Part shown: piece after piece, positions 6,323-14,519 of the stretch
Numbering within the stretch: the stretch's first letter is position 1
Layout of the letters: the number at the start of each line of letters is the position of its first letter
Assembly: GCA_029287755.1 (NCBI GenBank)
Contig: JARFQM010000231.1
Coordinates: 1 to 15,406, forward strand
From: Desulfofustis sp.
Lineage (GTDB): Bacteria; Desulfobacterota; Desulfobulbia; Desulfobulbales; Desulfocapsaceae
Direction of reading: 5' to 3'
Length of the DNA stretch: 15,406 nt
Notes under the pieces: generated by a model
What the model saw: the letters and a program-made list of their open reading frames with translations, nothing else
Told to the model about the DNA's origin: nothing
Databases searched by the model: none
Made by a program: the position numbers and the translations under genes

Positions 6323-9300
6323 TTACGGATGTCCCGGCGGAGGAGTGGGATTGTAGAGCTCCACGTCCATAGCAATCCGTTTCCGGGCCTCGCCACTGCC
6401 CCTCAGCACAGCAATCCGGACCGTCTCTCCCACCGCCCTGTCGAGCAGCGCCAGCCTGACATCGTCCATAGTATGGATAGCCAATTCATCGATAAAGATC
6501 AATATGTCATCTTTTTCAATGCCGGCGGCTTTCGCCTTGGATTGGGGATTGACCTCGACAATCTCCATCCTGGTGCCGCCTTCGATTTCTTTCTCCAGAA
6601 GGACCACCCCTATCTTCCCCTGGGGGGCGAATTCGACTGATTCGAGCAGAAACAGGTAGTCTGTGGTCCTGGCCAGTTCGGCAGCTGAAGCCCTGGTGGT
6701 GGCCAGATTCTGCACCGTCGACTGGGTTACTTCGAGTCGTGCCGCTACCCGTGGTGGAATCCCAGAGTCCTTGCGGGTGTGCTGGTTGCCGGCCAGAACG
6801 ACCATCCGGGTCTGAGGGTGGGCCTCCAGGTAGGTGGCGATCGTTTCCGCCATGGTTTCGTCCCACAGCGCCTGGGCCTGGATGAACCCGGCCAGACTGC
6901 CGTCGGCGTGATTTCCCTGTCCGTGCATCTGGTGGGTAAGCTGCAGACGTTCCACATAACCCTCCAGATCCAGCCTCATTTCGGCGGGCAGCTGAGCTCT
7001 CTGTTCAGCGGTCAGCGTTTCCAGGTCGCCGGTTTTGAACACCGAACTGGTGATCTGCCGATCGATATTGAGGCCAATTAACGGTATGCCGTGTTTCCTG
7101 GCATAGGCGAATATCGGTCTGAACAAGCGGTAATCGTAACGCCACACATCATAGTACATGGATTCCCTGAGAAAGTCGGCCTCACTGAAATCTGGTTCGT
7201 TGATGAACCGGTCCAGGGCCGGCTGGCTCGAGCGGGGGAACATTTCCATGCCGATGGCCAGTCGCTTATCGCGACTGTGCAAGGCCTCGATGAGCATTCT
7301 CTGGAGCAGATGGTCCGGCCGCGAGGTGTGGGTTTCACCCACGTACACGACCCTCTTGCTACTCAATTGGTCAACCAGTTCATCGAACTCGGCGAGGGCA
7401 GCCACGGCAAGGCCTGCGGGCTTCTCTTCCAATGGCACCCGGATGCCGTGCGCCGTCACCGGGGTGCGCTGTTCACTGATGCGCCCGCTGACGAAGTGCA
7501 GATAGGAATATTTTCCATAGTGCGAAAGGCGGGCCACGGCGGCCTCGGTCTCCTGCCGTGAGCTTGCGCTGATCAGGGCGACGGCCAGGTCGTCATTGAA
7601 TGGGTTTGGTCTGACATCTGCGGTAAAACCGGAGGACGGGTGACCGGGGTCTCCGTAAGTCATTTTCAGGATGCTGTTCGAGGAGCCGAGAAAAATGACC
7701 GTCTGCGTCTCGAGATCCTGCCGGCTGAACTCGGCAGCTGGTATCGTTCGGCAGCCGTAGCGCTCTGCAAAAGAGATAAGCGGCTCATAGCGATCCCTCT
7801 GGCTGTCGTCATCAAGCACCGCAAGACAGTGCCCGGCTCCCAGGATAGACGACCAGACCGGTGCCTTTTCCGGGGCAGACAGCGCCCGTAGAAGATCGTA
7901 GTCGGGATCAATGGTCAGCTGAAGCGGGGTGGAGTCGACCTCGAAGCTTAGAATTGTTTCTGACTCTGAAATCAGAGATTGAAAGTCTTGTGTGCCCCCA
8001 ATTGTCTCGATGGAAACGGGCAGCAGCAGTTCGTAGGCGGGACTCTGGGCCTGCTCGACCGAAAAGGATACGGTGGTGGATTCAGGCCCGTCGTTGACCT
8101 TGATGCCGCCCACCCTCAGCACCGGCAGATCATTGCGGCCGAGGCGTTCGGAAAAAAAGGTGTTCAGGTCCTGGCTTGACTGGTCTTCGAAGATCTGCTG
8201 CAGATCGAGCCAGGAGGCCGAGCTGCCGGTGAATTGTCGGCCGAACTCCTGCAGACTGCTGTAAAAGGTTTCTTCCCCAACTCGATTGTACAGCTCGTGG
8301 AAGAGCATGGCAGATTTTTGATAGCCCACCGCTCTGCGGGCCTGATTTTCCCTGCGTTCATGGCCTGCCCCATAGAAATCCTTGAGCAGAGGCGCTTCTT
8401 TGCCCACATAGTCCTGGTAGCGCTGGATGGCTTCCTTTCGGGCCTGGGGGCCTTCGCCTTTTTCGCTGCGGTAGGCCATATCGGCCAGATAGGTGGTCAA
8501 ACCCTCGGACCAGTTACCCGAACCTTCGGCGATATCGATGCTGTTGCCGAACCAGGAGTGCAGGATTTCGTGACCCAGCGAAGTCTCTTTGATGAACGGC
8601 AGACGAATGACCTGCTGCCCCAGAAGGGTGAACGTCGGGTAGCCGTAGCCGGTGGGCATGATATTTTCAGCGATCACATAGTGGTTATAAGGAAACGGGC
8701 CGATCAGCCGTTCGTAGCGGCGCACATAGTCGGCAGCAGCCTCCAGGTAGCCCGGCGCCAAATCCTGATCCTCCTTGAAAAAAAGGGTGTAGAGGTGCAG
8801 GTCATCGCGGATTGTCTTCTGCGTTTTGACATAGGGGGCACTGATGAAGGTAAGCGCGTAGAGCGGCTGTGAGAAGGAGAATCTCACCTGCCCGTGTTCA
8901 TCGGCGTGGGCGAGTTCATCGGCCTGTGTCAGGCCGATGAACCCCTCCGGCAGCTGGGCGCTGAGCGAATACAAGGCCTTCTGCCGGGGCAGAGGGTGCC
9001 AATTTGCGGTCAGAATGATGGCCTTGTCCGAGATGATATTGGAAAAGTTTTTCTGCACGCGCTTTTCATAGGAAATCAGCACGGTCCTGTTGTCGTCGGG
9101 AGCGGGCAGCTCAAGGTTGTCACCCTGGAGATCGAGCGGCGCATTTTCCCGCCTCTCGCTGCTGATAAGCGCTGCGGTAATCTGCAGTCCAGGAAACAGC
9201 AGCTGCAGCTCATGGTTTTTTTCTACTTCGATCCTGGCACTGCCGCGCAGCAGATTTTCTCCGATATCAAAGGAAACGGCAAGATCGATATGAATGGGTG

Positions 9301-9400
9301 ATGCTGAACTGGTCTTGCCCCAGACGGTGGTATGCATTGTCAAGCTGAGCAGAACGGTGATTGCCAGGTATTTAAAGATCGTGTTAAAGAGGTTGGACAT
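6323..9400 (-). CDS. Exported three-domain protein: M1-type metallopeptidase, ChaN heme-binding-like domain, PDZ domain
   Basis: Protein of 1025 residues starting with a signal peptide (MSNLFNTIFKYLAITVLLSL...), so it acts outside the cytoplasm. The M1/gluzincin peptidase domain (about 35-430) carries zinc motif HEILH (277-281) and the third ligand Glu299 in NWSEGLTTYLAD. The HEXXH-Glu spacing is 17 rather than the usual 18 residues, and the GAMEN exopeptidase motif is replaced by ENIMPTGYGYP (245-255). After a linker of mixed strands comes a ChaN-like domain (Pfam Haem_bd_ChaN type, about 665-895) with VVYVGETHTSRPDHLL, IGMEMFPRSSQPALDRF and VVLAGNQHTRKDSGIP. A PDZ domain ends the protein (about 928-1016, EVNPQSKAKAAGIEKDDILI). 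I infer a periplasmic or surface peptidase, perhaps acting on heme-containing proteins; the substrate is unknown. ATG 9400 is chosen because it starts the signal peptide (AAGGA upstream); the frame extends to 9451, inside a repeat. Confidence 0.88.
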   Translation of the reverse strand: MSNLFNTIFKYLAITVLLSLTMHTTVWGKTSSASPIHIDLAVSFDIGENLLRGSARIEVEKNHELQLLFPGLQITAALISSERRENAPLDLQGDNLELPAPDDNRTVLISYEKRVQKNFSNIISDKAIILTANWHPLPRQKALYSLSAQLPEGFIGLTQADELAHADEHGQVRFSFSQPLYALTFISAPYVKTQKTIRDDLHLYTLFFKEDQDLAPGYLEAAADYVRRYERLIGPFPYNHYVIAENIMPTGYGYPTFTLLGQQVIRLPFIKETSLGHEILHSWFGNSIDIAEGSGNWSEGLTTYLADMAYRSEKGEGPQARKEAIQRYQDYVGKEAPLLKDFYGAGHERRENQARRAVGYQKSAMLFHELYNRVGEETFYSSLQEFGRQFTGSSASWLDLQQIFEDQSSQDLNTFFSERLGRNDLPVLRVGGIKVNDGPESTTVSFSVEQAQSPAYELLLPVSIETIGGTQDFQSLISESETILSFEVDSTPLQLTIDPDYDLLRALSAPEKAPVWSSILGAGHCLAVLDDDSQRDRYEPLISFAERYGCRTIPAAEFSRQDLETQTVIFLGSSNSILKMTYGDPGHPSSGFTADVRPNPFNDDLAVALISASSRQETEAAVARLSHYGKYSYLHFVSGRISEQRTPVTAHGIRVPLEEKPAGLAVAALAEFDELVDQLSSKRVVYVGETHTSRPDHLLQRMLIEALHSRDKRLAIGMEMFPRSSQPALDRFINEPDFSEADFLRESMYYDVWRYDYRLFRPIFAYARKHGIPLIGLNIDRQITSSVFKTGDLETLTAEQRAQLPAEMRLDLEGYVERLQLTHQMHGQGNHADGSLAGFIQAQALWDETMAETIATYLEAHPQTRMVVLAGNQHTRKDSGIPPRVAARLEVTQSTVQNLATTRASAAELARTTDYLFLLESVEFAPQGKIGVVLLEKEIEGGTRMEIVEVNPQSKAKAAGIEKDDILIFIDELAIHTMDDVRLALLDRAVGETVRIAVLRGSGEARKRIAMDVELYNPTPPPGHP

Positions 9401-9440
9401 GAACCTTGCATCCTTTTTGTACCGGGAGTTATACATAGCA

Positions 9441-9561
9441 CATAAGTCCAATCCGTCCCTTCAGGCCGCGTTGCTCGCTGCGGTGCCTGCTCACAGCTCT
9501 ATCAGGCTGCTCCGCCGGCTCCTCACTCGCGCCTCACCTGGCTGGGCGCCTTGAACTTATC
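9441..9561. repeat. About 120-bp dispersed repeat, copy 2 (MITE-like)
   Basis: Second copy of the repeat at 6182-6300, in the same orientation. Its own ends are imperfect inverted repeats: ATAAGTCCAA at the left (9443-9452) pairs with TTGAACTTAT at the right (9551-9560) at 9 of 10 positions. The similarity extends a few bases outward (TTATACATAGC against GTGCATAA). It lies about 40 bases upstream of the M1-ChaN-PDZ start, so it may carry promoter or leader functions for that gene. No transposase-sized frame is inside; if mobile, it would depend on a transposase elsewhere. Confidence 0.6.
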
Positions 9562-9700
9562 TCACTGTGCATAATTATTTGATTAAATACATATAACCAG
9601 CCTGGAAACAGATGCTAAATTTTTTTCGGTTGCATCTTCTTTGAGACCAGCCGATCACCGACCGGAACCCACTCGCGGTCAGTAATGCAAGAGCAGAACC
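9562..9700. other. Divergent intergenic remainder, no gene seen
   Basis: This AT-richer stretch lies between the repeat and the radical SAM gene. It holds only weak inverted repeats: GATGC/GCATC around a T-run near 9612-9637, and GACCG/CGGTC near 9660-9680. I see no convincing -35/-10 pair, small frame or RNA gene, though it must carry the promoter of the gene at 9701. Confidence 0.5.
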
Positions 9701-11392
9701 TTGAAGATTAAACTAATTGGAATCAACGCCCGCTACTCGCATTCCTGCCTGGCGCTTTTCTATCTGCGCAATGAACTGGAGCGCAATCTCTCCGGTACGA
9801 CCACCGAGATATGTCAGTTTACCATCAACGATCCATACTACACCCTGCTGCAGCGGCTGGCCGAAGGCCAGGCAGACGTGCTCTTTTTCTCGGCCTTGAT
9901 CTGGAACAGTGATCTGGTCGAGCGGTTGGCGGTGGATCTGCTGTCCATGGACGAGCAGCTCAGAATCGTCGTCGGCGGCCCGCAGGCCGAGATAGTCGGA
10001 CAGAACTGCGCTGACGAGGGCCGGTTGAGTATCTTCAAGGGCGATATCGAGGCAGCGGCCCCCGTCTTCTATACGGATCTGCAGGAGGGGACCCTGCAGA
10101 AGTCCTATCAGGCATCATTTCTGCAATCGACCGGCAGGGCACTGGGGTATCCCTACCGCCCCGGGGATTTTTTCCATCATCTGCGGGACAGGGCCGTATA
10201 CTATGAGTCCTCGAGGGGCTGCCCCTTCTTCTGTTCCTATTGTCTTTCCTCGGCAGAAAAAGGTGTGTTCCACAAAGATCCTGATCAGGTCTATGCAGAA
10301 CTCGACGACATCCTGGCCCATGGTCCGAAGACGGTCCGCTTCGTCGATCGCACCTTTAACGACAATGGGGACCGGGCCCTGGCAATCTGGCGCTGGCTGA
10401 AGGACCGAGACCCGGACACCTTGTTTCATTTTGAAATTGCCCCGGATCGCTTTACCGAGTCCATGTTCCAATTTCTCGAGCAGGTCAGGCCGGGACTGTT
10501 CCAGTTCGAGATCGGTATCCAGTCGACCAATCCCCAAACCCTTGCGGCCATCCGCAGGCCGATGGATTCTCAGGTTGCCGGAGAAACGATCAGGCGGTTG
10601 AGGATGAACGAAAACATCCATCTGCATGCTGATCTTATTCTGGGACTGCCGTTTGAAACCAGGAAGACGTGTGCAGCCTCGATCAATGCTATTTTTGCGA
10701 TGCGGCCCCACTATATTCAGATGGGACTGTTGAAACTGCTGCCCGGCACTGCACTGCGGCGACAGGCCCGGAGTTGGGGATATAAAGCGGTGCGCAAAAC
10801 ACCCTATGCGGTGCTTGCCAACCGCTGGATGGATGGCCCGACGCTGCGCGCTCACCACTGGCTGGGCGAGTGCCTGGAGCAGTGCGTCAACAATCGCTAT
10901 TTCCCGTCGCTCTGGCACTATTTCCTGGCTCTTGGAGAAGATATGGCTGCCTTTTTCGGGTTTCTGGCTGCACGGTTCTACGAGCAGGGCTACTTCTGGA
11001 AGGCGGCTACCCAGAAGACACTGGTCCGGCTGCTCCTGGAGGAGTGCGCGGGGCGCGCCGATTTTCACCTTATCCGGGAGCTCATCTGTTTCGACTGGCT
11101 CCGCTGCGGGCACCGTTATCTGCCCGCTCAACTCTGCTACCAGGAGACTGCGGTGGATGAACTCCGCCGGGATCTCTACCATCGTCTGCCGCAGGAACTA
11201 GGCGGTCTGTATGACGCCAGGGGGCGCAAGACGTTCATCAAAACCAGCGTTTTTCACTATTTTTCCGCCGCGGTCCTGCACCAGGCCGGACTGGAGCCGC
11301 ACGGCGACCGGGCCCTCGTCTGTTTCCTCAACGAACGCGAGCGCAATGTCCATCGTCTGAATAAAGTGGTGCTCATGCAAATCACCGATTGA
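9701..11392 (+). CDS. B12-binding-type radical SAM protein with C-terminal DUF4080
   Basis: Protein of 563 residues. The N-terminal part (about 1-130) is a cobalamin-binding-like Rossmann domain (GINARYSHSCLALFYL, FFSALIWNS, VVGGPQAE). It has no DxHxxG motif, so any cobalamin would bind base-off without a histidine ligand. The radical SAM core follows, with the Fe4S4 ligands Cys174, Cys178 and Cys181 in RGCPFFCSYC, then FVDRTFN, FEIGIQSTN and ADLILGLPFE strands. The rest (about 375-563) looks like DUF4080. Proteins of this build use SAM radical chemistry, often methylation or ring rearrangement, but the substrate of this subfamily is unknown to me. The start is TTG 9701 because the family opening MKI-L-GINA begins exactly there; the Shine-Dalgarno (AAGAG, 9689-9693) is poor. 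A promoter for the next gene overlaps its stop codon. Confidence 0.88.
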   Translation: MKIKLIGINARYSHSCLALFYLRNELERNLSGTTTEICQFTINDPYYTLLQRLAEGQADVLFFSALIWNSDLVERLAVDLLSMDEQLRIVVGGPQAEIVGQNCADEGRLSIFKGDIEAAAPVFYTDLQEGTLQKSYQASFLQSTGRALGYPYRPGDFFHHLRDRAVYYESSRGCPFFCSYCLSSAEKGVFHKDPDQVYAELDDILAHGPKTVRFVDRTFNDNGDRALAIWRWLKDRDPDTLFHFEIAPDRFTESMFQFLEQVRPGLFQFEIGIQSTNPQTLAAIRRPMDSQVAGETIRRLRMNENIHLHADLILGLPFETRKTCAASINAIFAMRPHYIQMGLLKLLPGTALRRQARSWGYKAVRKTPYAVLANRWMDGPTLRAHHWLGECLEQCVNNRYFPSLWHYFLALGEDMAAFFGFLAARFYEQGYFWKAATQKTLVRLLLEECAGRADFHLIRELICFDWLRCGHRYLPAQLCYQETAVDELRRDLYHRLPQELGGLYDARGRKTFIKTSVFHYFSAAVLHQAGLEPHGDRALVCFLNERERNVHRLNKVVLMQITD

Positions 11393-11416
11393 CCTCACTG
11401 CAAGCCTGCATATAGT
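11389..11416 (+). promoter_or_regulatory. Candidate sigma-70-type promoter of serA
   Basis: TTGACC (11389-11394), a 16-base spacer, then TATAGT (11411-11416): five of six matches to consensus in each box. The -35 box overlaps the stop codon of the radical SAM gene (TGA 11390-11392). Transcription would start near 11423, leaving a leader of about 50 bases before GTG 11474. This makes the serine/fatty acid block separable from the upstream gene. Confidence 0.55.
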
Positions 11417-11473
11417 AGAGTCCGTACCCGGAGCGCTACTGATCATATCGGAATCATTTTCGGAGAGTGAGTT

Positions 11474-12658
11474 GTGAGTGGCTATCGACTGCTTAAAAAA
11501 AATGTCATTGCCCGCGAGGGGCTCGAACTGCTGGGCAAGCAATTTTTCATAAGCGATGACGAACAGGATCCGCAAGGCATTCTGGTGCGCAGCGCCAGAG
11601 TCAACACCGATGCCTACCCCTCCCTGCTGGTCGTGGCCAGGGCCGGGGCCGGGGTCAACAACATCAGCGTCGACAGGGCCACCGAACGGGGCATCTGCGT
11701 GTTTAACACACCCGGAGCCAACGCCAATGCCGTGGTCGATCTGGTGTTTCCGATGATCGGGGTATGGCAGCGCAACATCTATAAGGGCATCAGATTCTGC
11801 GAATCCCTTGATGAACTCGATGGCGATCAGGTAGATGCCGAGGTGGAGCGGAGGAAATCGGCTTTCCGGGGAATGGAGATCGCCGGCAAGAGACTGGCGG
11901 TGATAGGGCTTGGACAGATCGGGGTCAGACTGGCCAATGGCGGCGTCCACCGCTTCATGAAGGTCAGGGGGTTCGACCCGAAGCCGGCGCTGGCCAATAT
12001 CCATATGCTGCTGCCCGATGTCCAGCTTGTCCATTCCCTCGATGAGGCGATCGGCAAGGCGGATATCGTCAGCCTGCACGTCCCTCTGATCGAAAAGACA
12101 AAAAGTCTGGTCAACAGCGAATTCATCGCCCGCATGAAAAAAGGGGCGCTCCTGGTCAACTATGCCCGGGGACCGATTGTCGACCAGCAGGCCGTGCTGG
12201 CCGCCCTGGACAGCGGCCGCCTGAGCGGCTATATCGCTGATTTTCCCACAGAGGCGTTGATCGGCCACGAGCGGGTGCTGCTCACTCCCCATCTCGGAGC
12301 CTCTACCTCGGAATCCGAAGAAAACTGCGCCATGATGGCGGTGCGGGAGATGTCCAACTACCTGCTCTACGGCAACATTTCCAACAGCGTCAATTTCCCC
12401 AACGTGGAGATGATACCCTCCGATCAGGTGCGCACCAGGCTCATCGTCATCAACCGGGACGTACCTGGAATGATCGCCTTTATCACCAACGTGCTGGGCC
12501 ATAATAAGATCAATATCGACTCCTATAAAAACGAATCAAACGGCGCGATCGGCTACAATATCATCGATATGGAATCGGATGTGCCCGGCAGTATCGTCGA
12601 TATGATCAAGGACAACGACGACGTGATACGAACCAGGATTATCACCTTCAACAGGTAG
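11474..12658 (+). CDS. serA: D-3-phosphoglycerate dehydrogenase with ACT domain
   Basis: Catalyses the first committed step of serine synthesis, NAD-dependent oxidation of 3-phosphoglycerate to 3-phosphohydroxypyruvate, in the cytoplasm. The 394-residue length puts it with the short forms that lack the extra ASB domain. The NAD-binding motif GLGQIG is at 145-150. Catalytic residues are Arg232 (NYARGPIVD), Glu260 (DFPTE) and His273 (LTPHLGAST). A C-terminal ACT domain (about 322-392) is the usual serine sensor. However, the E. coli inhibitor-binding pair His344/Asn346 (HENRPG) is here Asn327/Asp329 (NRDVPG), so feedback inhibition may be altered. GTG 11474 is preceded by GGAGAG (11462-11467). 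No serC or serB neighbour is present; DUF362 and fabL genes follow in the same direction. Confidence 0.93.
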   Translation: MSGYRLLKKNVIAREGLELLGKQFFISDDEQDPQGILVRSARVNTDAYPSLLVVARAGAGVNNISVDRATERGICVFNTPGANANAVVDLVFPMIGVWQRNIYKGIRFCESLDELDGDQVDAEVERRKSAFRGMEIAGKRLAVIGLGQIGVRLANGGVHRFMKVRGFDPKPALANIHMLLPDVQLVHSLDEAIGKADIVSLHVPLIEKTKSLVNSEFIARMKKGALLVNYARGPIVDQQAVLAALDSGRLSGYIADFPTEALIGHERVLLTPHLGASTSESEENCAMMAVREMSNYLLYGNISNSVNFPNVEMIPSDQVRTRLIVINRDVPGMIAFITNVLGHNKINIDSYKNESNGAIGYNIIDMESDVPGSIVDMIKDNDDVIRTRIITFNR

Positions 12659-12750
12659 CATGCAATAGTCTCTCCGGCTGGCCGGCCAGTCCCGTTTTGC
12701 CGCTGCCAGTCTCAAGGCAATCGCGGACCTGTGAACCGATACCGCACTTT

Positions 12751-13683
12751 ATGGCTGAGAAAATCCCCATAGTAGTCGGCCAGACCCGCCGCTACGATAT
12801 CGACCGGATCAAAGAATTCTGTGACCAGGCAGCAGTGCATCTGAAGTTTGGGGAACGCCTGCATGGGGCTGCGGTGCTGCTTAAACCCAACCTGATCAGC
12901 AGCAGGGCCTCGAAGCTGGCCTGTAGCGACGCCCGGTTCGTCAGAGGGGTGGCCGAGTGGTTCACCGATCAGGGTGCACGGCTGGCGATCGGTGATTCCC
13001 CTTCCTTTGGCAGCGCCGCCCAGGTGATGAAAAAAATGGGCCTGGCCACCGAACTCGAAGGGCTGGAAATCAAAGTGGTGGAATTCAAAACCCCGAAAGA
13101 ACATCAGCTCACTCACGGCGTCAAGGTCGGTATCGCTGAGGAAGCGCTTGGTTGTGACCTGCTGGTCAATCTGCCCCGAATCAAGGCCCACAGCCAGATG
13201 TATGTGACCATCGCGGTAAAAAACCTGTTCGGCATTGTCTGCGGCATGCGTAAAGCGATGTGCCACATGAAGAACGGGCTGTCACACCGAAAATTCGGTG
13301 ATCTGATGCTCGATCTGACCGCCGTGCTGCCCCGCAGCGTTACCCTGGTAGACGGTATCGAGGTCATGAGCAGGCGGGGACCGCTTAACGGGGAGCTGCT
13401 TGAACTCGGCTGTTTATGCGCCGGCAACGATCCCGTTGCCGTCGATACGCTGCTGCTTTCACTGCTCGAGCTTGATGCCCGCAAGTGTCCGATCTGGCGG
13501 GCGGCCGCAGCCAGAGATTTTTCCGGGGCCAGGCTCGAGGCTATCGCTTGTCTGGGGCTGGCGCCCGAGGATTTCAGCGGGAGCGGTTTTAGGGCGCCGT
13601 CGATCCTGAACCCGGTGCCCTTCAATCCTTTTCGCTTTATGCGAAGTTCACTTCGCCGAGCCATGGCCGCGGCCAGCGGCTGA
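12751..13683 (+). CDS. DUF362 domain protein of unknown function
   Basis: Protein of about 310 residues matching the DUF362 family: VLLKPNLISSR, then a GDSPSFGSAAQVMKKMGL segment, CDLLVNLPRIKAHSQMYVTIAVKNLFGIVCG and DPVAVDTLLLSLL. Some relatives are joined to a 4Fe-4S ferredoxin domain, but no CxxCxxC cluster is present here, so this is the stand-alone form. The molecular function is not known. A cytoplasmic location is likely, as there is no signal peptide or membrane helix. ATG 12751 is preferred because the family-like sequence (MAEKIPIVVGQ) starts there, although no clear Shine-Dalgarno precedes it. The frame stays open back to a TTG at 12697. It lies 92 bases after serA and 31 before fabL, on the same strand, so it is probably in one transcript with them. 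Confidence 0.85.
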   Translation: MAEKIPIVVGQTRRYDIDRIKEFCDQAAVHLKFGERLHGAAVLLKPNLISSRASKLACSDARFVRGVAEWFTDQGARLAIGDSPSFGSAAQVMKKMGLATELEGLEIKVVEFKTPKEHQLTHGVKVGIAEEALGCDLLVNLPRIKAHSQMYVTIAVKNLFGIVCGMRKAMCHMKNGLSHRKFGDLMLDLTAVLPRSVTLVDGIEVMSRRGPLNGELLELGCLCAGNDPVAVDTLLLSLLELDARKCPIWRAAAARDFSGARLEAIACLGLAPEDFSGSGFRAPSILNPVPFNPFRFMRSSLRRAMAAASG

Positions 13684-13714
13684 GAGATACTCAACTATTG
13701 CATGGGGGTAATTT

Positions 13715-14467
13715 ATGTTTAACATGACCGGGAAAGTCGCCCTGGTAACCGGCGGCTCCAGAGGGATCGGCAAGGCGATTGCCCTGCGGCTGGCCGAGCA
13801 CGGCATGGACATCGTGGTCAACTACGTGCGTCACAAGCAGGATGCGCTGACCACTGCCGAGCAAGTGGAGAAATTCGGCCAGCGTTGTCTGCTGGTCAAG
13901 GCCAACGTCGGCAAGGAGTCAGACGTCGAGGCTATGTTCAACATCATAGCCGAGGAATTCGGCAGGCTCGATGTGCTGGTCAGCAATGCCGCCTCAGGCG
14001 TCCTCAAACCGGTGATGGAACTGACCGAGCGCCACTGGAACTGGGCCATGAATATCAACGCCCGGGCCCTGCTCGGTCTGGTGCAATACGCCTTGCCGCT
14101 GATGAAAGAAGGGGGCAGGGTGATTGCCGTGTCCAGCCTCGGGTCGGTGCGGGCCATTGAAAACTACACCACGGTCGGTGCTTCCAAGGCGGCGCTTGAA
14201 TCCCTGGTGCGCCACCTGGCGGTGGAATTCGGCCCCCGCGGAATCAGGGTTAATACGATCAGTGCCGGGGTGGTGGATACCGACGCCCTGAAAAAGTTTC
14301 CCAACCGTGAGATAATCCTTGAAAATGCCCTGCAGCGCACGCCGCTGGGCCGGCTCATCACCACCGAAGATGTGGCCGACGTCACTCTGTTTCTGTGCTC
14401 CAACCTCTCCAATATGATCCAGGGGCAGGTAATCACCGTCGACGGCGGCTACGCGATCATGGGTTGA
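13715..14467 (+). CDS. fabL: Enoyl-[acyl-carrier-protein] reductase, FabL type
   Basis: NADPH-dependent short-chain dehydrogenase/reductase of 250 residues that catalyses the last step of each fatty acid elongation cycle. It is recognised as FabL rather than a generic SDR by segments shared with the B. subtilis enzyme as I remember it: NAASGVLKPVMEL, MNINARALL, SSLGSVRAIENYTTVGASKAALE and DTDALKKFPNRE. The cofactor motif TGGSRGIG is at 12-19. The catalytic pair Tyr151 and Lys158 has the YX6K spacing and falls at the same residue numbers as in B. subtilis. FabL enzymes are much less sensitive to triclosan than FabI. ATG 13715 follows GGGGGT by five bases, a strong ribosome-binding site. Whether the genome also has FabI, FabV or FabK cannot be seen here. 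A different SDR role is the only real alternative. Confidence 0.87.
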   Translation: MFNMTGKVALVTGGSRGIGKAIALRLAEHGMDIVVNYVRHKQDALTTAEQVEKFGQRCLLVKANVGKESDVEAMFNIIAEEFGRLDVLVSNAASGVLKPVMELTERHWNWAMNINARALLGLVQYALPLMKEGGRVIAVSSLGSVRAIENYTTVGASKAALESLVRHLAVEFGPRGIRVNTISAGVVDTDALKKFPNREIILENALQRTPLGRLITTEDVADVTLFLCSNLSNMIQGQVITVDGGYAIMG

Positions 14468-14519
14468 GAGGCCTGCAGAAGAGCACTGTCTTCAAGCGCT
14501 GATAACCGAATGGCAGCGG

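Noticed and set aside
4762..9400. nhaA plus the M1-ChaN-PDZ gene as a dedicated functional system
   Set aside because: They share strand and are 175 bases apart, but a repeat separates them and no functional link can be read from sequence.
10115..11182. 355-codon minus-strand frame opposite the radical SAM gene
   Set aside because: Lies wholly inside a gene with clear motifs on the other strand; no domain of its own.
11198..12502. 434-codon open frame on the minus strand opposite serA
   Set aside because: Antisense shadow of well-supported radical SAM and serA genes; its protein shows no recognisable family and is rich in the His/Asp/Gly residues typical of antisense translation in GC-rich DNA.
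12678..12689. 12-bp palindrome CTGGCCGGCCAG after serA as a terminator or operator
   Set aside because: No loop is possible without shortening the stem to 4 bp and only a short T-run follows; GC-rich 12-mers of this kind arise easily by chance.
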